Below, one piece after another: positions 22,381 through 35,528 of a stretch of 64,000 bases of DNA; position 1 is the first letter of the stretch, and each line of letters opens with the position of its first letter. This DNA comes from Poa pratensis (Eukaryota; Streptophyta; Magnoliopsida; Poales; Poaceae), in NCBI GenBank assembly GCA_947311845.1, contig CAMZMU010000075.1, forward strand, positions 17,707,366-17,771,365. Reading direction: 5' to 3'. The notes beneath the pieces are model-generated. The model made no database searches and was not told the origin of the DNA. It saw only the letters and a list, made by a program, of their open reading frames with translations. The translations under genes were made by a program, and so were the position numbers.

Positions 22381-24830
22381 ACTGTTGGGCCCAGTAAGCA
22401 GCAAACATATTTTTTCTGGCCCAGTTTTCGCATGTGAACCGAACACAATGGCCCAGCTTAGCAACTATTTGCAGCGCCATATGTTCGTTAAGTTTTTTTG
22501 GTCATTTGTTCAATGTTGCATATATTTTTTAAATTTGTAAGAAAATCGCACAATTTTTGTTGTGAAAAAAGATGCGAGTAGTTGCAAATTATTCTTTGAG
22601 TTTTTTATGGTGCGCATGTGCTTACAATTTATATCAAATTCATATGTCGTTTGTTGTGAAATCACACGCAGTATGTTGCATTTTCTGGGTGATTTTTTTA
22701 CAAAATTTGTATGTTTCTTTAGTATTTTTTGGAATGATGTTTCATGTGCTTCTTCAAATGCTGCAAACATGCATGTGGATTTTTGTTGTCGGTGTTTGTA
22801 TTTTTTGTTGAAATATATAGTGATTTTTGTTCCAAATAAATTCGCGGTAAAACATTTGTTGCTTACCCACTTTTTAATTGTTGCAAATACATGATTTTTG
22901 TTGTATAATAGTTTGCGATTTTTGTTGAAATAGATGGTGGTTTTTGTTGCACATGAATCTTTAGCAACAATTGCCCACTTTTTTAGTTGCTACAAACACA
23001 TGGTTTTTTGTTGTAACAGATTTGATTTTTGTTGCAAATCTATATGCAACAAAAAAAATGTTGTTTCACCACTTTTTGTAGCATTACTAGTTTTGAAATG
23101 TTGTGACAATTTGTTGCAATACTATATATTCTTGTTCACGGGTCAAGAAATTTTGTTGCAATACTCACGGAAAATCACCGCACGGGCATTTTTGCTGTAA
23201 ATATCGAGAAGTCAGGGGCGACGGATATACCTCTTCGTTTAAGTGGATCTGATGTGTAGTTTGGGTTGACTTCCAAAAAAGCGAGAGACTAAACTGCATA
23301 AGTGCGTTGTGCTGATTTCTGGCCATAGGATGATGATCCGACGGTGGAAGAGGGGACCTAGATAGCCCTTTTTTAGACTGACTTGCGCCTAGCGATGTCC
23401 TACTCCCATCCCCTCCACCCCATGGTCCCGGAATGAAAGACGAATGCAAAAGGTAAACGGTTAATGGGTTCTTGTTAGAGGGTGGCGACACTAGGGGTTA
23501 AATCATAAATCTTTTGGGTTGAACATTTCTCAGTGAAAAGCGGATAATTGTTTTGGTTGTATGTAGCGGTCGATAGCAAGGTGCTTATTTTGAAGAAAAA
23601 AAAGAGATAGAAAGGTCCTTACATGTGTGTGCATCTTCGTCTTAATTGATCTCTTAAAAAATTATCTTAAGAGGGGAAATCTAAGTTTTAGACTTTTTTG
23701 TGTCATATCCATCAGATGTGGTGCCGGAGGATGAGTTCGGTTGCATGCAATGCTCTCTTTAACAAACCCAACCCAGTAAAGCGGCATCCTATCTTTTGCA
23801 GAAAAAAAACAAAGAATGCCGATGTCACCCACGATAATTCTAGAACACAATAATTCCTAAACCTCTCAGTTTTCATTGTCGAGTTCGGTAAATCTTATTT
23901 TGGATATGTTTTGACGTTTTTTGTTTCTTAGACATGTTAGTAATCACATAGTAATATATGCAGTATCACGTTACTAGTGGTGGTTACCATGGTTATATGT
24001 TATTGAGTTATTATCTATATCAAAGCAATGGTACGATAACTTTAGAAAACAAGTAAGGTTGCAACAATAGCATGGTCGCGCAGGCTATACACTATAAAAA
24101 ATAATGTTATTCCGATAACTAAGATAACCTAATTTGATAACTACAATGAGGGTATCATATATTTGAATGTTGGCACCATCTCTCCCAATATGCATCCATA
24201 ATTTGCTCTGCCAACTTGAGAATGAATGTAAAAGGTTTATCTTACATTTAGTTCAAGTTTTACGCTTGTCCAAGAATAGTTTTTGGTGGATAAATCAGTG
24301 CTAGTTAAAAACACGAGAACTTGACACGTGTAAGGAGGTACTATACTCAAATATCCATGTGCTAAATCCCCTATTAATATATACTTTTCCAAAATTAAGC
24401 AATTTTTTTGTTAATTAAAACTATTATTGTGGTTAAGTCTTACACCATGCATCTTGATTTGCCTAAAATAAATGATGAAATAGCTAGTTAAAGAAGAAGC
24501 GTATTGCCAAAATTCTCCTAATGAGACTGAAAAACCCTTTAAATAATTTATAGTAGTAGCAACTGGTTAGCTATCAACTATTGGGACCCCAAGCGTAGCA
24601 TTTTGTAATAGTGGAAGATTTTTTCCCACAAGGATAACTTGGAGTTTAATACAAACTCAAGAAGGATCATGTAGTTGCCTACCCTCTAAGTAATCTGTAA
24701 AAGCTTCAGAAAGCTATCTTGACGCCCCAAATAATAACAAAGTAGTTATCAATTACAACAACGGTGAAAAAAAGTAATAAGATAAATTGATAGCTGAGTA
24801 TAAATAACTTTTGTACTTTTAAATAATTAA
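22381..24830. other. Intergenic stretch, no gene recognised
   Basis: Between 22480 and 23170 the motif TTTTTGTTGCAA and close variants recur about a dozen times, giving weak periodicity. From 23200 to 24830 the sequence is plain intergenic DNA with only short open frames. I see no gene, transposon end or RNA gene. Confidence 0.45.
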
Positions 24831-24839
24831 TTAAAGAAA

Positions 24840-26153
24840 TTGAAAGGAGGACGTATGGTGGAGGGCGTGAGAAAGGGCTCCGCCCCTCCTCTCCTTATAT
24901 AGGGGTAGGGGCAGGCACCTTGGGGCGAGGGTTTCCTCCCCTCCAGGGACGACCACACTAAAGAGAGAGGGGGAGGCCCCTTCCAAAATCCTAGCCGCCC
25001 CCTTAGTAGACCCCAAGTTAATCAGGGCCCACCACTTGGCACCCACCTTGGACCATGTGGTGGTCCCCACTTGGTCTGAACCAAGTGGGCAGCCGATGAG
25101 ACCTTCCAGAATATTTTATACAGTTCTAGAACACATTGGAACCTTTTTTTTATCTTTTCGGTGATATTAGGGTACTCTGGGACTCTCTAGATACTCTAGA
25201 ACTCTTTCGGTTTATCTCTGAAACTATTTTGACCTTCCCGGAACTATTCTGGAACAATTCTCTCGTGCTCCTAACACATTCTAGCACTCAATAAATCGGC
25301 GACTCTTAAGCGTGTGACCTGCATGTTCGGTAACATGTAAACATGACCCGGAATTCTTTCCGATCAATAATCAATAGCGGGATCTGGACAACCATGGATA
25401 TTGATTCCTATACTTACACGAAAATAATGAGCGAACCGTTTGTTTCCGTACACAGTTCTCTTTGTTTAGTTGTACATAACAAAACCCAAGGCGACACTTT
25501 AATGGGTATCCTTGTGAAGCAACATCTTGATCATAGTGCCAAGTTATCCTCATTGCAGGTTTGTTCCCTTTTGACGCTTTTGTATTCCGGTATTCTCGGG
25601 GTCACGTTGTGTCTGGCTAGACGATGATGGGCATAATATCGAGAGGGTCTGAAGAATATCTCTCCATCCTCAGAGGATTAAATCCCAATCTTGAACTATC
25701 AAGTCCTCATTGTTCAAGATATCTTCCGATATTCCGATTTATCGCTTGTCGGTGTCTGACTGATAAGATAAATCGGCTGATAAATCGGCCGAGATGCCAA
25801 TAAACCGACGGATTTACCCCTTATCTTGGGTTGACCGATAAGTTCCCGATAAGCGATATCCCAAACATTGCAAGTCCTAGATATACTTTTCAGAAGTATC
25901 TCAAAATTGTCGTTATATGATCATCATGTTACGGTAACGTTTGACAATCTCAAAGTAAAACTTCACTATGAAGGAACTTGATATTCTCATGGTCTAAAGA
26001 CGTGATTATACGTTAACACTTTATGATTGTAATAACAACAATGTGACGATGTGATCTCATAGTTTATCAATCAGTTGGGTCTATCCAACAACATTGTTCC
26101 GCCAACAATGTGTCCTTATTGTTGTCGGCATCCTTGTTACTTTAACAATGCCC
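24840..26153 (-). mobile_element. Degenerate LTR-like remnant, continues after 57097
   Basis: The minus strand holds a TATA-type promoter (CCCTATATAAGGAGAGG near 24890-24906) followed by Gly/Pro-rich leader-like sequence. The stretch near 26100 (TGTCCTTATTGTTGTCGGCA, AACAATGCCCATGAT) resembles Triticeae Angela/WIS-type Copia LTRs read backwards. It continues at 57098-57250 on the other side of the large Copia element. It is heavily mutated, lacks definable ends, and is the oldest layer of the nest. Confidence 0.4.
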
Positions 26154-26324
26154 ATGATTGAAAGGACATTTCTTAATCCCTTGTGTTTTGTGTGTTAGGC
26201 AACAACACTAGTGATGATTTAATATGTGAATCAAGTGATGCAGGTTTTAGGTGATTAAAACATCTTTGCATCAAATCCAAAAAGGGAGCTGAAAAGAGCT
26301 TGTATTGTTGCTGAAGAAAGGGAA

Positions 26325-26665
26325 TCGGATTATCCGATTCAGGCTGAATCGGAATATCTGATTCTCAAGGATTGCTCGAATTCGGCTAAGGACCTTAAAG
26401 CAACCAGTTTTCTGGCGTACTGAAGTTTTCCGGAATATCCGATTCTGATTGATTCGGATTATCCGGTTGTATCAGATTATCTGATTCACACTTGAATCGG
26501 AATATCCGATCGTCAAGGATTGCTCGAATTTCTGCTAAGGACTACAAGCAACCAAGTTCTGGGGCGTACTGAAGTTTTCCGGAATATCCGATTCTGGTTG
26601 ATTCGGATTATCCGGTGGTGTCGGATTATCCGATGCACACTTGAATCGGATTATCCGACTCCCCT
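26325..26665. repeat. Palindrome cluster ATCGGATTATCCGAT in the Copia 5' LTR
   Basis: About nine copies of (A)TCGGATTATCCGA(T) or TCGGAATATCCGA lie upstream of the LTR TATA box, with a longer internal duplication (about 26425-26520 versus 26570-26660). The same motif recurs at 34944-35067 and 35450-35531 and in the 3' LTR. Confidence 0.85.
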
Positions 26666-26693
26666 GTCTTCAACGGCTACATTTCATGGAGGG

Positions 26694-26700
26694 TATAAAA
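26694..26700 (+). promoter_or_regulatory. TATA box of the Copia LTR
   Basis: TATAAAA lies just downstream of the palindrome cluster and about 790 bp before the LTR end. The same box occurs at about 56293 in the 3' LTR. Confidence 0.7.
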
Positions 26701-27487
26701 ACCCCTCCACCAACCTCCAGCAAGCTACCTGACCAGAATCTCTTGACTCACCATTGTTGAAAGCTTCATCTTCATAGATCTCTCTCCCTACCCACTCAAA
26801 CACCTTGTCCTTCTAGGACTTGGGAGAGTTAACCTAGATCTACACTTCCACCAAAGCGATTTGATTTCCTGGTCCATTCCTTTGAGGAACTTGTTACTCA
26901 GGTTCGTTGGAACCCTAGACGATCGTGGTCGTTCTTGTGGCTTTGGGAGCCGCAGGGACTAGCCGGGAGCCTCCAATTGAGTTGTGGAGTCGTGCCCCGG
27001 CCTTGTGATTCTTGTGGCTTTGGGAGCCGTGGGAATTTGGTGAGAGCCTCCAATTCGGTTGTGGAGTGTGCCTCATCCTTGTAAAGGTTCGTTGCCGACC
27101 TCGAGGGCATCATATAGTGACTCGTGGAACTCCTCATTGGAGGATAACACGAGGGAGATACGGTGTGCCATATCAAGGCTATTCGGGACTCACTTGTGAC
27201 CCCGCACCGCTCCAACGAAGACGTAGCTTCCATTGGGAAGTGAACTTCGGGAATCATCTCCGCGTCACCGTGTGGTTATCTCTTATCCTTCCTTTACTTG
27301 TATTGCTAGCTTAACTTGTTTAGAATATCTTGCTAGCTTGTTTATTGCTCATCATATAGGTTTGTTCACCTAGTTGCATATCTAGAGAACTTATATTTGA
27401 GCAATTCCTCAATTTGATTAAAAGAAAAACAAAATTTGTAGTTGCCTATTCACCCCCCCTCTAGTCAACCTACTCGATCCTTTCAAT

Positions 27488-27499
27488 TGGTATCAGAGC
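27488..27499 (+). other. Primer-binding site (tRNA-Met) of the Copia element
   Basis: TGGTATCAGAGC starts two bases after the 5' LTR and matches the plant initiator tRNA-Met 3' end. Confidence 0.9.
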
Positions 27500-29418
27500 A
27501 AGGTCTCTTTATTAAGGGCTTAACAGCCTAACGAGGAGGATGACTACCGAGGAGGAAGTAAAACTTGCTAAAGAACAACAAGATAAAATTGATCAAGAAC
27601 AACTTGAGAAAGAACTAAGTGAAGCGGGGATAACCCCACCCGATGATGACGCACCGCTCACCATGAAAGAACTCTTTGGGTTCATGAGGGCTAAAATGGT
27701 GGACGAGGTGTATACTCGGGTCATTAATAATCAAAATGCCTCCTCATCAACCGATGCCTCTATTGGTGAGTCATTGGGTGATAAGGAGAAAGCTAAAAGA
27801 AATGAAAAGCCCCCTCTTAACTTTGCTCCACCTAGTTCATATCTCACTCAAGTTCCACCCACCCAACCTCATTTAAACAACCAAGGTAGACCCCCTCCTA
27901 AGCTTGATAATACTCGTTATTTTTCTTGGAAGAAATCTATGGAGTCTTATTTTCGCAGCTGTTCAGTGCTTCTTTGGAGGGTGGTTGTACACGGTTACAA
28001 TCCGGTTGATCCCAACAACTTGACAAAGCAAGAAGAGATTGATGAGCAACTTGATGCAAAGGCCAAATACATTCTCGAGAGTGCCATGTCCGCCAATGAT
28101 GAAGATCATGTGCGGAATCTCAAAACCGCCAAGGAGGCTTGGGTTTACCTTGAATCTATATATGAAGGTAATGAAGGCATTCAATGATCCAACATAGCTG
28201 TCCTTCAACATCAAGTTGACATTTCATAATGCTAGAAGATGAGACTCCAAATGATCTCTTTCGAAGACTCATGAAGCTTGTTGTGACCATGAGGGAGAAT
28301 GGAAAGAAGGATATGGACGATGAATGGGTCAAGTCCAAGTTCCTCAAGACCATGGTTCCATACAATGAAAATATGGTGATGAATCTTCATGCTAGAGCTG
28401 ACTACACAACAATGTCTTCCAATGACCTCTTGGCACAATTCATCACCTATGATACCTTGAAGGCCACTTCCAAGTCTTCAATCAACCTAGCTCGTGGCAC
28501 TAAGAACCTTGCTTTGAAGGCTCATGTGGGAGAACATCCAAGATATGAAGAAAGCACAAGTGTTCATCATGAAGAAGATTTGGTGGGTGAACTCAATGAG
28601 GTTCTTGCTCTTGCCGCCACCAAGTATTGGAAAAGAATTTCAAGAGCAACACCTCCCCACCAGTGAAAAGAATGTGCTTTAATTGTGGAAAGGAGAATCA
28701 CCTTGTGAAGGATTGCCCTTATGAGAGAAGAGAAGATTATGGAGGCCAACTCATCTTAAAGAAGAACAAGTACTTCCCCAAGCCCAAGGCCTTCATCAAG
28801 AGAGCTCCTCAAAAGGCTCTTGTCATCGCAACACATGAAGAGTATGAGTCCGGTGGCGAGGAGGAGGATGATGATACAAGTGAGGAAGTGGGGATGGCAG
28901 CTCTTGCAATGGGCAACCTTCCTCCTTCATTGGCACCCCTCTTCTCCGCTCCAAATGACAACAAGATCTCTAAACTCATGTGCCTCATGGCCAAGGAAAC
29001 CAAGGTGAATTCCAAACCTAAAATTGCTATCTCCTGTAAACCATCTCTCTTGGATTGTGTTGAGGATGCAGGGAAAAATGAAGAGAAAGAGGATGCAATT
29101 ACCCTCTTTATAAACAAGCTCCAAGGTCCAACAAAGAAAATGGTTGAGGCTCTCATGTACCAATATGGAGAAGCCAAACACCTCCTTGAGGAGAAGGAGA
29201 ACAAGATTTATGAGCTTGAGGGGCATGCACGTGATCATGCCGATAAAATTGGTGAGCTAGAAGATCAACTTGTTGAGGAACAAGTGTTCTAGGAGCAACT
29301 TGAGGAGACCCAAGCCAAGGATTTATCCAAGGCAAAAGAAACCCGTGAAACCTCTATTCAAGTTGCTTGCGATCTAAAAACTAAAAATGATGAGCTTGTA
29401 GAGAGTCATAACAAACTC

Positions 29419-29430
29419 CTTGAGAATTTT
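29419..29430. repeat. Target-site duplication of the inserted LINE, left copy
   Basis: CTTGAGAATTTT at 29419-29430 is repeated exactly at 30464-30475, bracketing the LINE insertion. Confidence 0.85.
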
Positions 29431-30463
29431 TTTTTTGAGAGTGCACCAATAGTGCACCTTATTTGTATAGAAGAAAGAGTTCAAATACAAGAAACCAAAC
29501 AGCCTGTAAAAACAGGGTTCAGTGCACTCCCAAAAACTCCACACCTAAGCCTACTCTCTCGCGTTATTTCTGCTCCCTCCTCCACCAGCTTTGACCCTAA
29601 ACCAGAGTCGTAGCTCATCTACAATCCTCTCAGCAAGAACTAGCGCCGAACACTGCTGTCTCGTATTGTGAAACACTCTAGCATTACGCTGTTTCCAGAG
29701 GGACCAGCAGATCAAAGTGACAGCCGTATCGAATTTCTTCTTGTCCTTGGCAGTGAACCTCTTCCGCTCTCGCAGCCACCAGAGGTCCAGAACATCCGTC
29801 AGCTCCGGCAGCCGCACGTTTACCTGCAGCAGAAGACAGCACCGGTACCACGTCTCGCGAGCATAGACACACTGAATTAACACGTGCTCAATGTTGTCCT
29901 CCTCCTGCAGGCAAGTAAAGCAGCTCGCCGTCTCATCCTGCAATCCATGCCTGAAGCGCCTGTCCGAGGTCCACACTCGGTGCTTGAGAGCTAACCAGAT
30001 GAAAATGCGACATTTCATAGGTGCATACGAGTTCCAGATGCAGCTAGCCGTCGCCACCCGTTCTCTACCCAGGCAGAGCATCTCATAGGCCGATTTCGCC
30101 GTGTAGACACCCGAGGGCGACCACGGCCAGCTGAAGACATCCTCCACTCCTTCCTCGCAACGTATGGCCGAGACTTGCAGCCATAGCCGCACCAGCTGGA
30201 GTGCAGCATCGGCACTTGGCCTCTCCCCCAGGTCCTCCATCCAGCGGTTATCCCGTAGCCCCTCTGCCACAGTTCTGCTATTCTTCACTCGATCGCTGAC
30301 CAGAGTCGCCACCTCAGGTGCCGTGTGACGAACAGCACACCCATTGAGCCACCTATCCTTCCAAAACAAAATGTTGTTGCCATCTCCGATTTGGATCCTC
30401 ACCAGGCTTTGAAACACCGCTTCCGCCTCAGTATCCTTCATGATCGGCAACCCCTGCCAAGGT
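29431..30463 (-). mobile_element. 5'-truncated LINE 3' end with zf-RVT domain
   Basis: A 1033-bp insert in the Copia gag, in minus orientation, flanked by a 12-bp duplication. It starts with a T-run, the poly(A) tail on the other strand. Its open frame (to stop at 29551) encodes the C-terminal reverse-transcriptase zinc-binding domain of plant LINE ORF2: IGDGNNILFWKDRWLNG, VFSWPWSPSGVYTAKSAYE, IWLALKHRVWTSDRRFRHG, CFTCLQEEDNIEHVLIQC and LICWSLWKQRNARVFHN. The RT core is absent, so this is an ordinary dead-on-arrival 5' truncation. The domain frame itself is intact, suggesting a recent insertion. Confidence 0.93.
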
Positions 30464-31119
30464 CTTGAGAATTTTGAGCAACTTAGGGAAACCCACAAGG
30501 TGACCTCAAGTGAGCTCACCAAGCTCAAGGGGTCACATGCTAAATTACAAGCTCAATTTATATATGCTAGCTTCACCACTCCTCATAATGATAAAGATGC
30601 AATGCTTGTGCTACTAACCCCTTATGTCTTAAAGCATCTCTCATGGAGGAGAACACTAGGTTGAAGGCCCAACTTGAAAGGGCCTAGCCACTTGCATCCA
30701 AGGGGAAAGAACCTCAATGATCTTTTGACCAATCAAAAGGGAGTGGTTGGCAAGGAAGGGCTTGGGTTTGCTCCAAGTCCAAGAAGGCAAACAAGAAGAA
30801 GATGCCTACTCCCCTTCAAAAGATATTGTTTTTGTGAAGGAGGGGGAGTTGGGCAAGAAGAATGTTGAACCCATTGTGGGTGGTAAGCCACTAGGGGCAA
30901 TGCCACTCACAATGACTTTGCCGGAAAATATAACCCCTCATATGTGCTTATGAAATCTAGAAATGGTTATGTTTTTGCTAAATATGTTGGTACCTCATAT
31001 GGAGATGATTATCACTATGCTATTTGGGTTCCAAAGACCCTTGTGACTAACAAAAGAGGACCCATTCCAAAATGGGTACCTAAATCAAAGACTTGATTTA
31101 TTGTAGGGCTTTTCTTCCG

Positions 31120-34100
31120 GTGGATCTTCATGGCTCATTGATAGTGGGTGTTCATCTCATATGACCGGAAGCAAAGAAGTAGTAAAGGGCTTATTGAAAC
31201 AATTACTCTCATTCTCTCATGTCACCATTGGGAACAATGCAAGACTTAAGGTATTGGGATATGGCAAGGTGGTGATCACACCGGAGTTATCATTGAGAAG
31301 GTCCTCCTTGTTGAATCCCTTTCATATAATCTACTTTCCGTTGGTCAATTATGCAATGCCGGTTACACCGTTATCTTTAATAAATACCACGTGACCATCC
31401 TTTTCACAAATCTCTTAAAGTAGCCTTTGTTGGATTTCGTGAGAACGGTTTGTATGTGGTCGATTTCTCGAAAGAGACCACTCAAATTGCCACGTGTCTA
31501 ATGGCTAAATCCGACAAGGGTTGGCTTTGGCATCGCCGGCTAGGCCATGTCGGTATGAGAAATTTACAAACTCTTGTAAAGGGTGGACACGTGGTAGGAC
31601 TAACCGATGTTAATTTTTCCAAAGATCGTCCTTGTAGTGCTTGCATAGCCGGAAAGATGCATGAAAAGAATCACCCCAAGAAGACCATTATCTCCACTAA
31701 GAGGCCTTTGGAGCTCCTTCATATGGATCTTTTGGGCCTCCCACATATGATAGTCTTGGTGGCAAGAAATATTGTTTGGTGATTGTGGATGATTATTCAA
31801 GATATTGTTGGACTTTCTACATCAAGAAGAAGAGTGAAACTCAAAAGATATTCATTGACTTTGCAACCCTAGTTCAACGCCAATATGACTCCAAGATTTT
31901 GGCAATTAGAAGTGACAATGGTACGGAGTTCAAGAATTACACTATGGATGATTTCCTAAGTGGGGAGGGCATTCAACACCAATATTCCGCTGCATATACT
32001 CCCCAACAAAATGGTGTCGCCGAAAGGAAGAACCGCACTCTTATTGATATGGCAAGAACTATTGGCCGAATTTCATTCCCCATACAACTTTTGGGCCGAA
32101 GCCATCAACACCGCTTGTCACTACTCAAACCGGCTCTTCTTTCGTCCTCTCATGGAAAAGACACCATATGAACTCCTCACGGTAAAAAGCCAAATGTATC
32201 TTACTTTCGAGTCTTTGGTTGCAAATGCCATGTTTACATTAAAGGTTGCAAAATTGCTAAATTTGAATCTAGATCTTTTGATGGTATACTTGTTGGATAT
32301 GCCGCAAACTCTCATGCTTATAGGGTCTACAACATATCCACCGGTGTGTTGAAGAATCTATGAACGTGGAGTTTGTCGAGGATAATGGCTCCCAAGCGGA
32401 GCATATTGATCATGATGATGTAGGTGATGATGCTCCATCTCAAGCCATAAGAACTATGGGGATTGGAGAACTTATTCCTATTGAAGAACCTATTTGATAC
32501 TCAAGAAGAAGGAACAAGTTCTACTCAAGTTGAGCCATCCACCTCAACAATTGATCAAGAAACTATCCAAGAACAAGAACATGATATTCATGATCAAATC
32601 AAGAAGATGGTCAAGACCCACCCAACTCTAGTGGTGAACAAGAACATAATGAACCCACAACTCCAAGAACTCCACTTAGGGTTGACCATGAGCAAGATGA
32701 AGGCAATGATGAAGATATTTGTGTTGGTGAAACAATTGGTCAAGCCATGGAACGCCGGGTCATCCGGCGTGCATCAAAATTGGATCAACCACTTCAAAGA
32801 AAATATCCTTGGGAGTATCGTAGGGGTGTGTCCACACGCAATCAATTATCTAACTTTTGTGGTCATGTCTCTTGTTTGTCTAGCTTAGAACCTCTCAAGG
32901 TATATGATGCTCTTGAAGATATGGATTGGGTTGCGGCTATGCATGAAGAGTTGAACAACTTCGAGCGCAACAAAGTATGGTCATTAGTTGAAAGACCCAA
33001 AGACACATGCCATAATGTCATTGGAACCAAGTGGATATTTAAGAACAAGCAAGACTCACATGGTCAAGTCATCCGCAACAAAGCAAGATTGGTTGCACAA
33101 GGCTACACCCAAATCGAAGGAGTCGACTACGGTGAAACCTATGCCCCCGTTGCTAGACTTGAATCCATTCGCTTACTAATTGCTTATGCATCTACTCATA
33201 AATTGTCTTATATCAAATGGATGTTAAAAGTGCTTTCTTAAATGGTCCACTAAATGAATTGGTGTATGTTAAACAACCTCCGGGTTTCGAAGACCCTAAA
33301 TTTCCTAACCACGTCTACTTACTACATAAGGCTCTTTATGGGCTCAAGCAAGCTCCACGTGCTTGGTATGATCATCTCAAGGAGTTCTTAGTAGACCGTG
33401 GCTTTGAAATTGGGGTAATAGATCCCACTCTTTTTACAAAAAGGGTAAATGGAGATTTTTTCGTATGCCAAATATATGTTGATGATATTATCTTTGGTTC
33501 CACTAACCATGAATTTAGTGATCAATTTCAAGCTAATGACCAAGGAATTTGAGATGTCCATGATGGGAAAGTTGAATTATTTTCTTGGCTTTGAAATCCA
33601 CCAATTTCGAGAAGGAACATTCTTATGTCAAGCCAAGTATATTAAGGACATGCTCAAGAAATTTGATATGAACAATGCCAAGCCATATAAGTTTCCCATG
33701 GACTCCAAGGCGGATCTTCACTTAGATCCGGATGGTAAGGAAGTTGATCAAAAGCTTTATCGTTCTATGATTGGATCTTTGCTTTACCTTTGTGCATCTA
33801 GACCGGATATTATGTTTAGTGTGGGTATGTGTGCAAGATTCCAATCAAGTCCTAGGGAAAGTCATGAAACCGCGGTTAAAAGGATTCTAAGATACTTGAT
33901 GGATACTCCTAACTTTGGTCTTTGGTATCCCCATGGTACAAGCTTTGATCTTGTAGGTTATTCGGATGCGGATTGGGCGGGTTGCAAAATGGATAGAAAA
34001 TCAACTTCGGGTACTTGCCAATTCCTTGGTAGGTCCCTTGTGAGTTGGTCTTCAAGAAGCAAAATTGTGTGGCCTCGTCCTCCACCGAAGCCGAATACAT

Positions 34101-34425
34101 TGCCGCCGGAAGTTGTTGTGCACAATTATTATGGATGAGGCAAACTTTAAAGGATTATGGTGTCATTTGTGACAAAGTGCCTCTTTTATGTGACAATGAA
34201 AGTGCCATCAAAATTGCTCACAATCCGGTTCTTCATGGGAAGACCAAGCATATTGAGATCCGGTATCATTTTATTCGAGATCATGTTGAGAAGGGTGATA
34301 TTGCAATCAAGTATGTCAACACCAAGCATCAACTCGCCGATATGTTCACAAAGCCTCTTGGTGAAGCAAGATTCAAGGAGTTGAGAGGAGAACTAAATGT
34401 GGTGGACATAAGTAATTGGACTTAG
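31120..34425 (+). pseudogene. Copia pol (protease, integrase, reverse transcriptase, RNase H), frameshifted
   Basis: Domains follow Copia order. The protease motif is WLIDSGCSSHMTG near 31130. The integrase zinc finger is HRRLGH...CSACIAGKMH near 31530-31670, and the catalytic core is VDDYSRYCW, DNGTEFKN and NGVAERKN near 31780-32040. The RT has [20 protein letters not shown] near 33080, AFLNGPLNE and the YVDD box at about 33475. RNase H has SSSTEAEYIAAGSC and NTKHQLADMFTKPL, ending at 34425. Frame changes are visible near 31400, 31780, 32050, 32350, 33235, 33550 and 34065, so no full polyprotein can be made. Confidence 0.92.
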
Positions 34426-35528
34426 TGGACCTTGCATACCTACCCATATTAGACATTTTACTTGGTTTAGATGTAGGCATGGACATAGGGGGAGTGCGGT
34501 CCTAATCCATTGGACTATCCCTCCCCCCATTATGCCGATTAAGAACTCATTTTACTCTCTATATTTGTTTCTATGAATTGTGAGCTTAAATGACGAGTAG
34601 TGGTTGTGAACCCAAGATATATCTTCGCGGTGTCACACCACATATACTCATACATGGTGGCCAAGGCCACCGCCCTCCTCCGTTTGAGGAGTTGTTTCTT
34701 ATTTGGATTTTATTGAAAACCATTTGAATTTTATGTGTCTTACTTGGTTTTATGGAAAACGCACTCAACTTGGCATTTCCTTCTTCGATTCTTGCAAGCA
34801 TGAGTGTGAAGTACCAATGACAGTTTGGCAATCCTTTCCTAAGCCTATCTTATCTAAAAACATTCCATCTTATGCACACAAGTCTTGTTTTGAAACTGAG
34901 GAGAAAGGGTTTAGCAGGCCAGAATTTCTAAGGAAATCCTGACGATCGGATTATCCGATCCAGACTTGCTCGGATTATCCGACTATCGGATTATCCGATC
35001 CAGACTTGCTCGGACTATCCGACTATCGGATTATCCGACTCAAGTCAAGATCGGATTATCCGATCTGGCGGTTTGTCGCCTAACAGAGAAGGGGTCGGGG
35101 TGAAGGGCTCATTCGAGCGTTTCTTCCACCCCCGACCTCCTCTCTCTTTCAGCGTCGCCGCCTGCTCTCCCCGCGCCGCCCCGGCATCTCCGACCGTCCC
35201 CAACTCCTGATCTGCTTGGATTTGGTGCTCCTCCTCCCCGGGAACCCATTCCCCCAAGCTTTTTCCTCAATGGATGAGGGTAACTTCTTCTCTCTCTTCC
35301 TAGGTGTTCTTCACCTAGATCTTTGTAAGAAGTTATTTTTTGTTGTGGGTAGTGGTTCCCATTGGTACTGTGAACAATAGGCCTGCACTCATTTTGTAGA
35401 TCTGCTGTTAGACCTAGGTTTTAAATCATCTTGTTGCTGCAATGTCTAGATCGGATTATCCGAGTAACTTTGTATCGGATATTCCGACAGTCGGATATTT
35501 CGGTACAAATTGAATCGGATAATCCGAT
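34426..35528 (+). other. Copia spacer between pol and the env-like frame, with palindromes
   Basis: The spacer holds a polypurine-like AGGGGGAG near 34488 and five GGATTATCC palindromes in 34944-35067. A pyrimidine/GC-rich leader follows, then further palindromes at 35450-35531. A possible leader intron cannot be shown from the sequence. Confidence 0.6.
34944..35067. repeat. Internal palindrome array of the Copia element
   Basis: Six copies of CGGATTATCCGA or CGGACTATCCGA, partly as a repeated unit with CCAGACTTGCT spacers, upstream of the env-like frame. The same core fills the LTR promoter. Confidence 0.85.

Larger units (their letters stand above)
26159..27485 (+). repeat. Copia element, 5' LTR
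   Basis: 1327 bp, TG...CA. It holds a TATAAAA box at 26694-26700 and about nine GGATTATCC/GGAATATCC palindromes between 26325 and 26665. The mate is 48600-57092 minus its insertion, about 1335 bp. Confidence 0.93.
27540..30700 (+). pseudogene. Copia gag, disrupted
   Basis: The frame starts at 27540 (MTTEEEVKLAKEQQDK). An N-terminal gag domain follows, with RYFSWKKSMESYF and an AKEAWVYLESIYEG block. A CCHC zinc knuckle (CFNCGKENHLVKDC, about 28675-28716) and a long acidic coiled-coil tail come next. It is broken by a frameshift and stop near 28187, another frame change near 28630, a TAG at 29290-29292 and the LINE insertion at 29431-30463, after which the coiled coil resumes. Confidence 0.88.

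Noticed and set aside
22480..23170. Recurring TTTTTGTTGCAA as a possible satellite
   Set aside because: Spacing is irregular and units are too divergent to call an array.
24831..25070. Minus-strand 79-residue frame
   Set aside because: It lies in the leader-like part of a degenerate LTR; no domain and no conservation argument.
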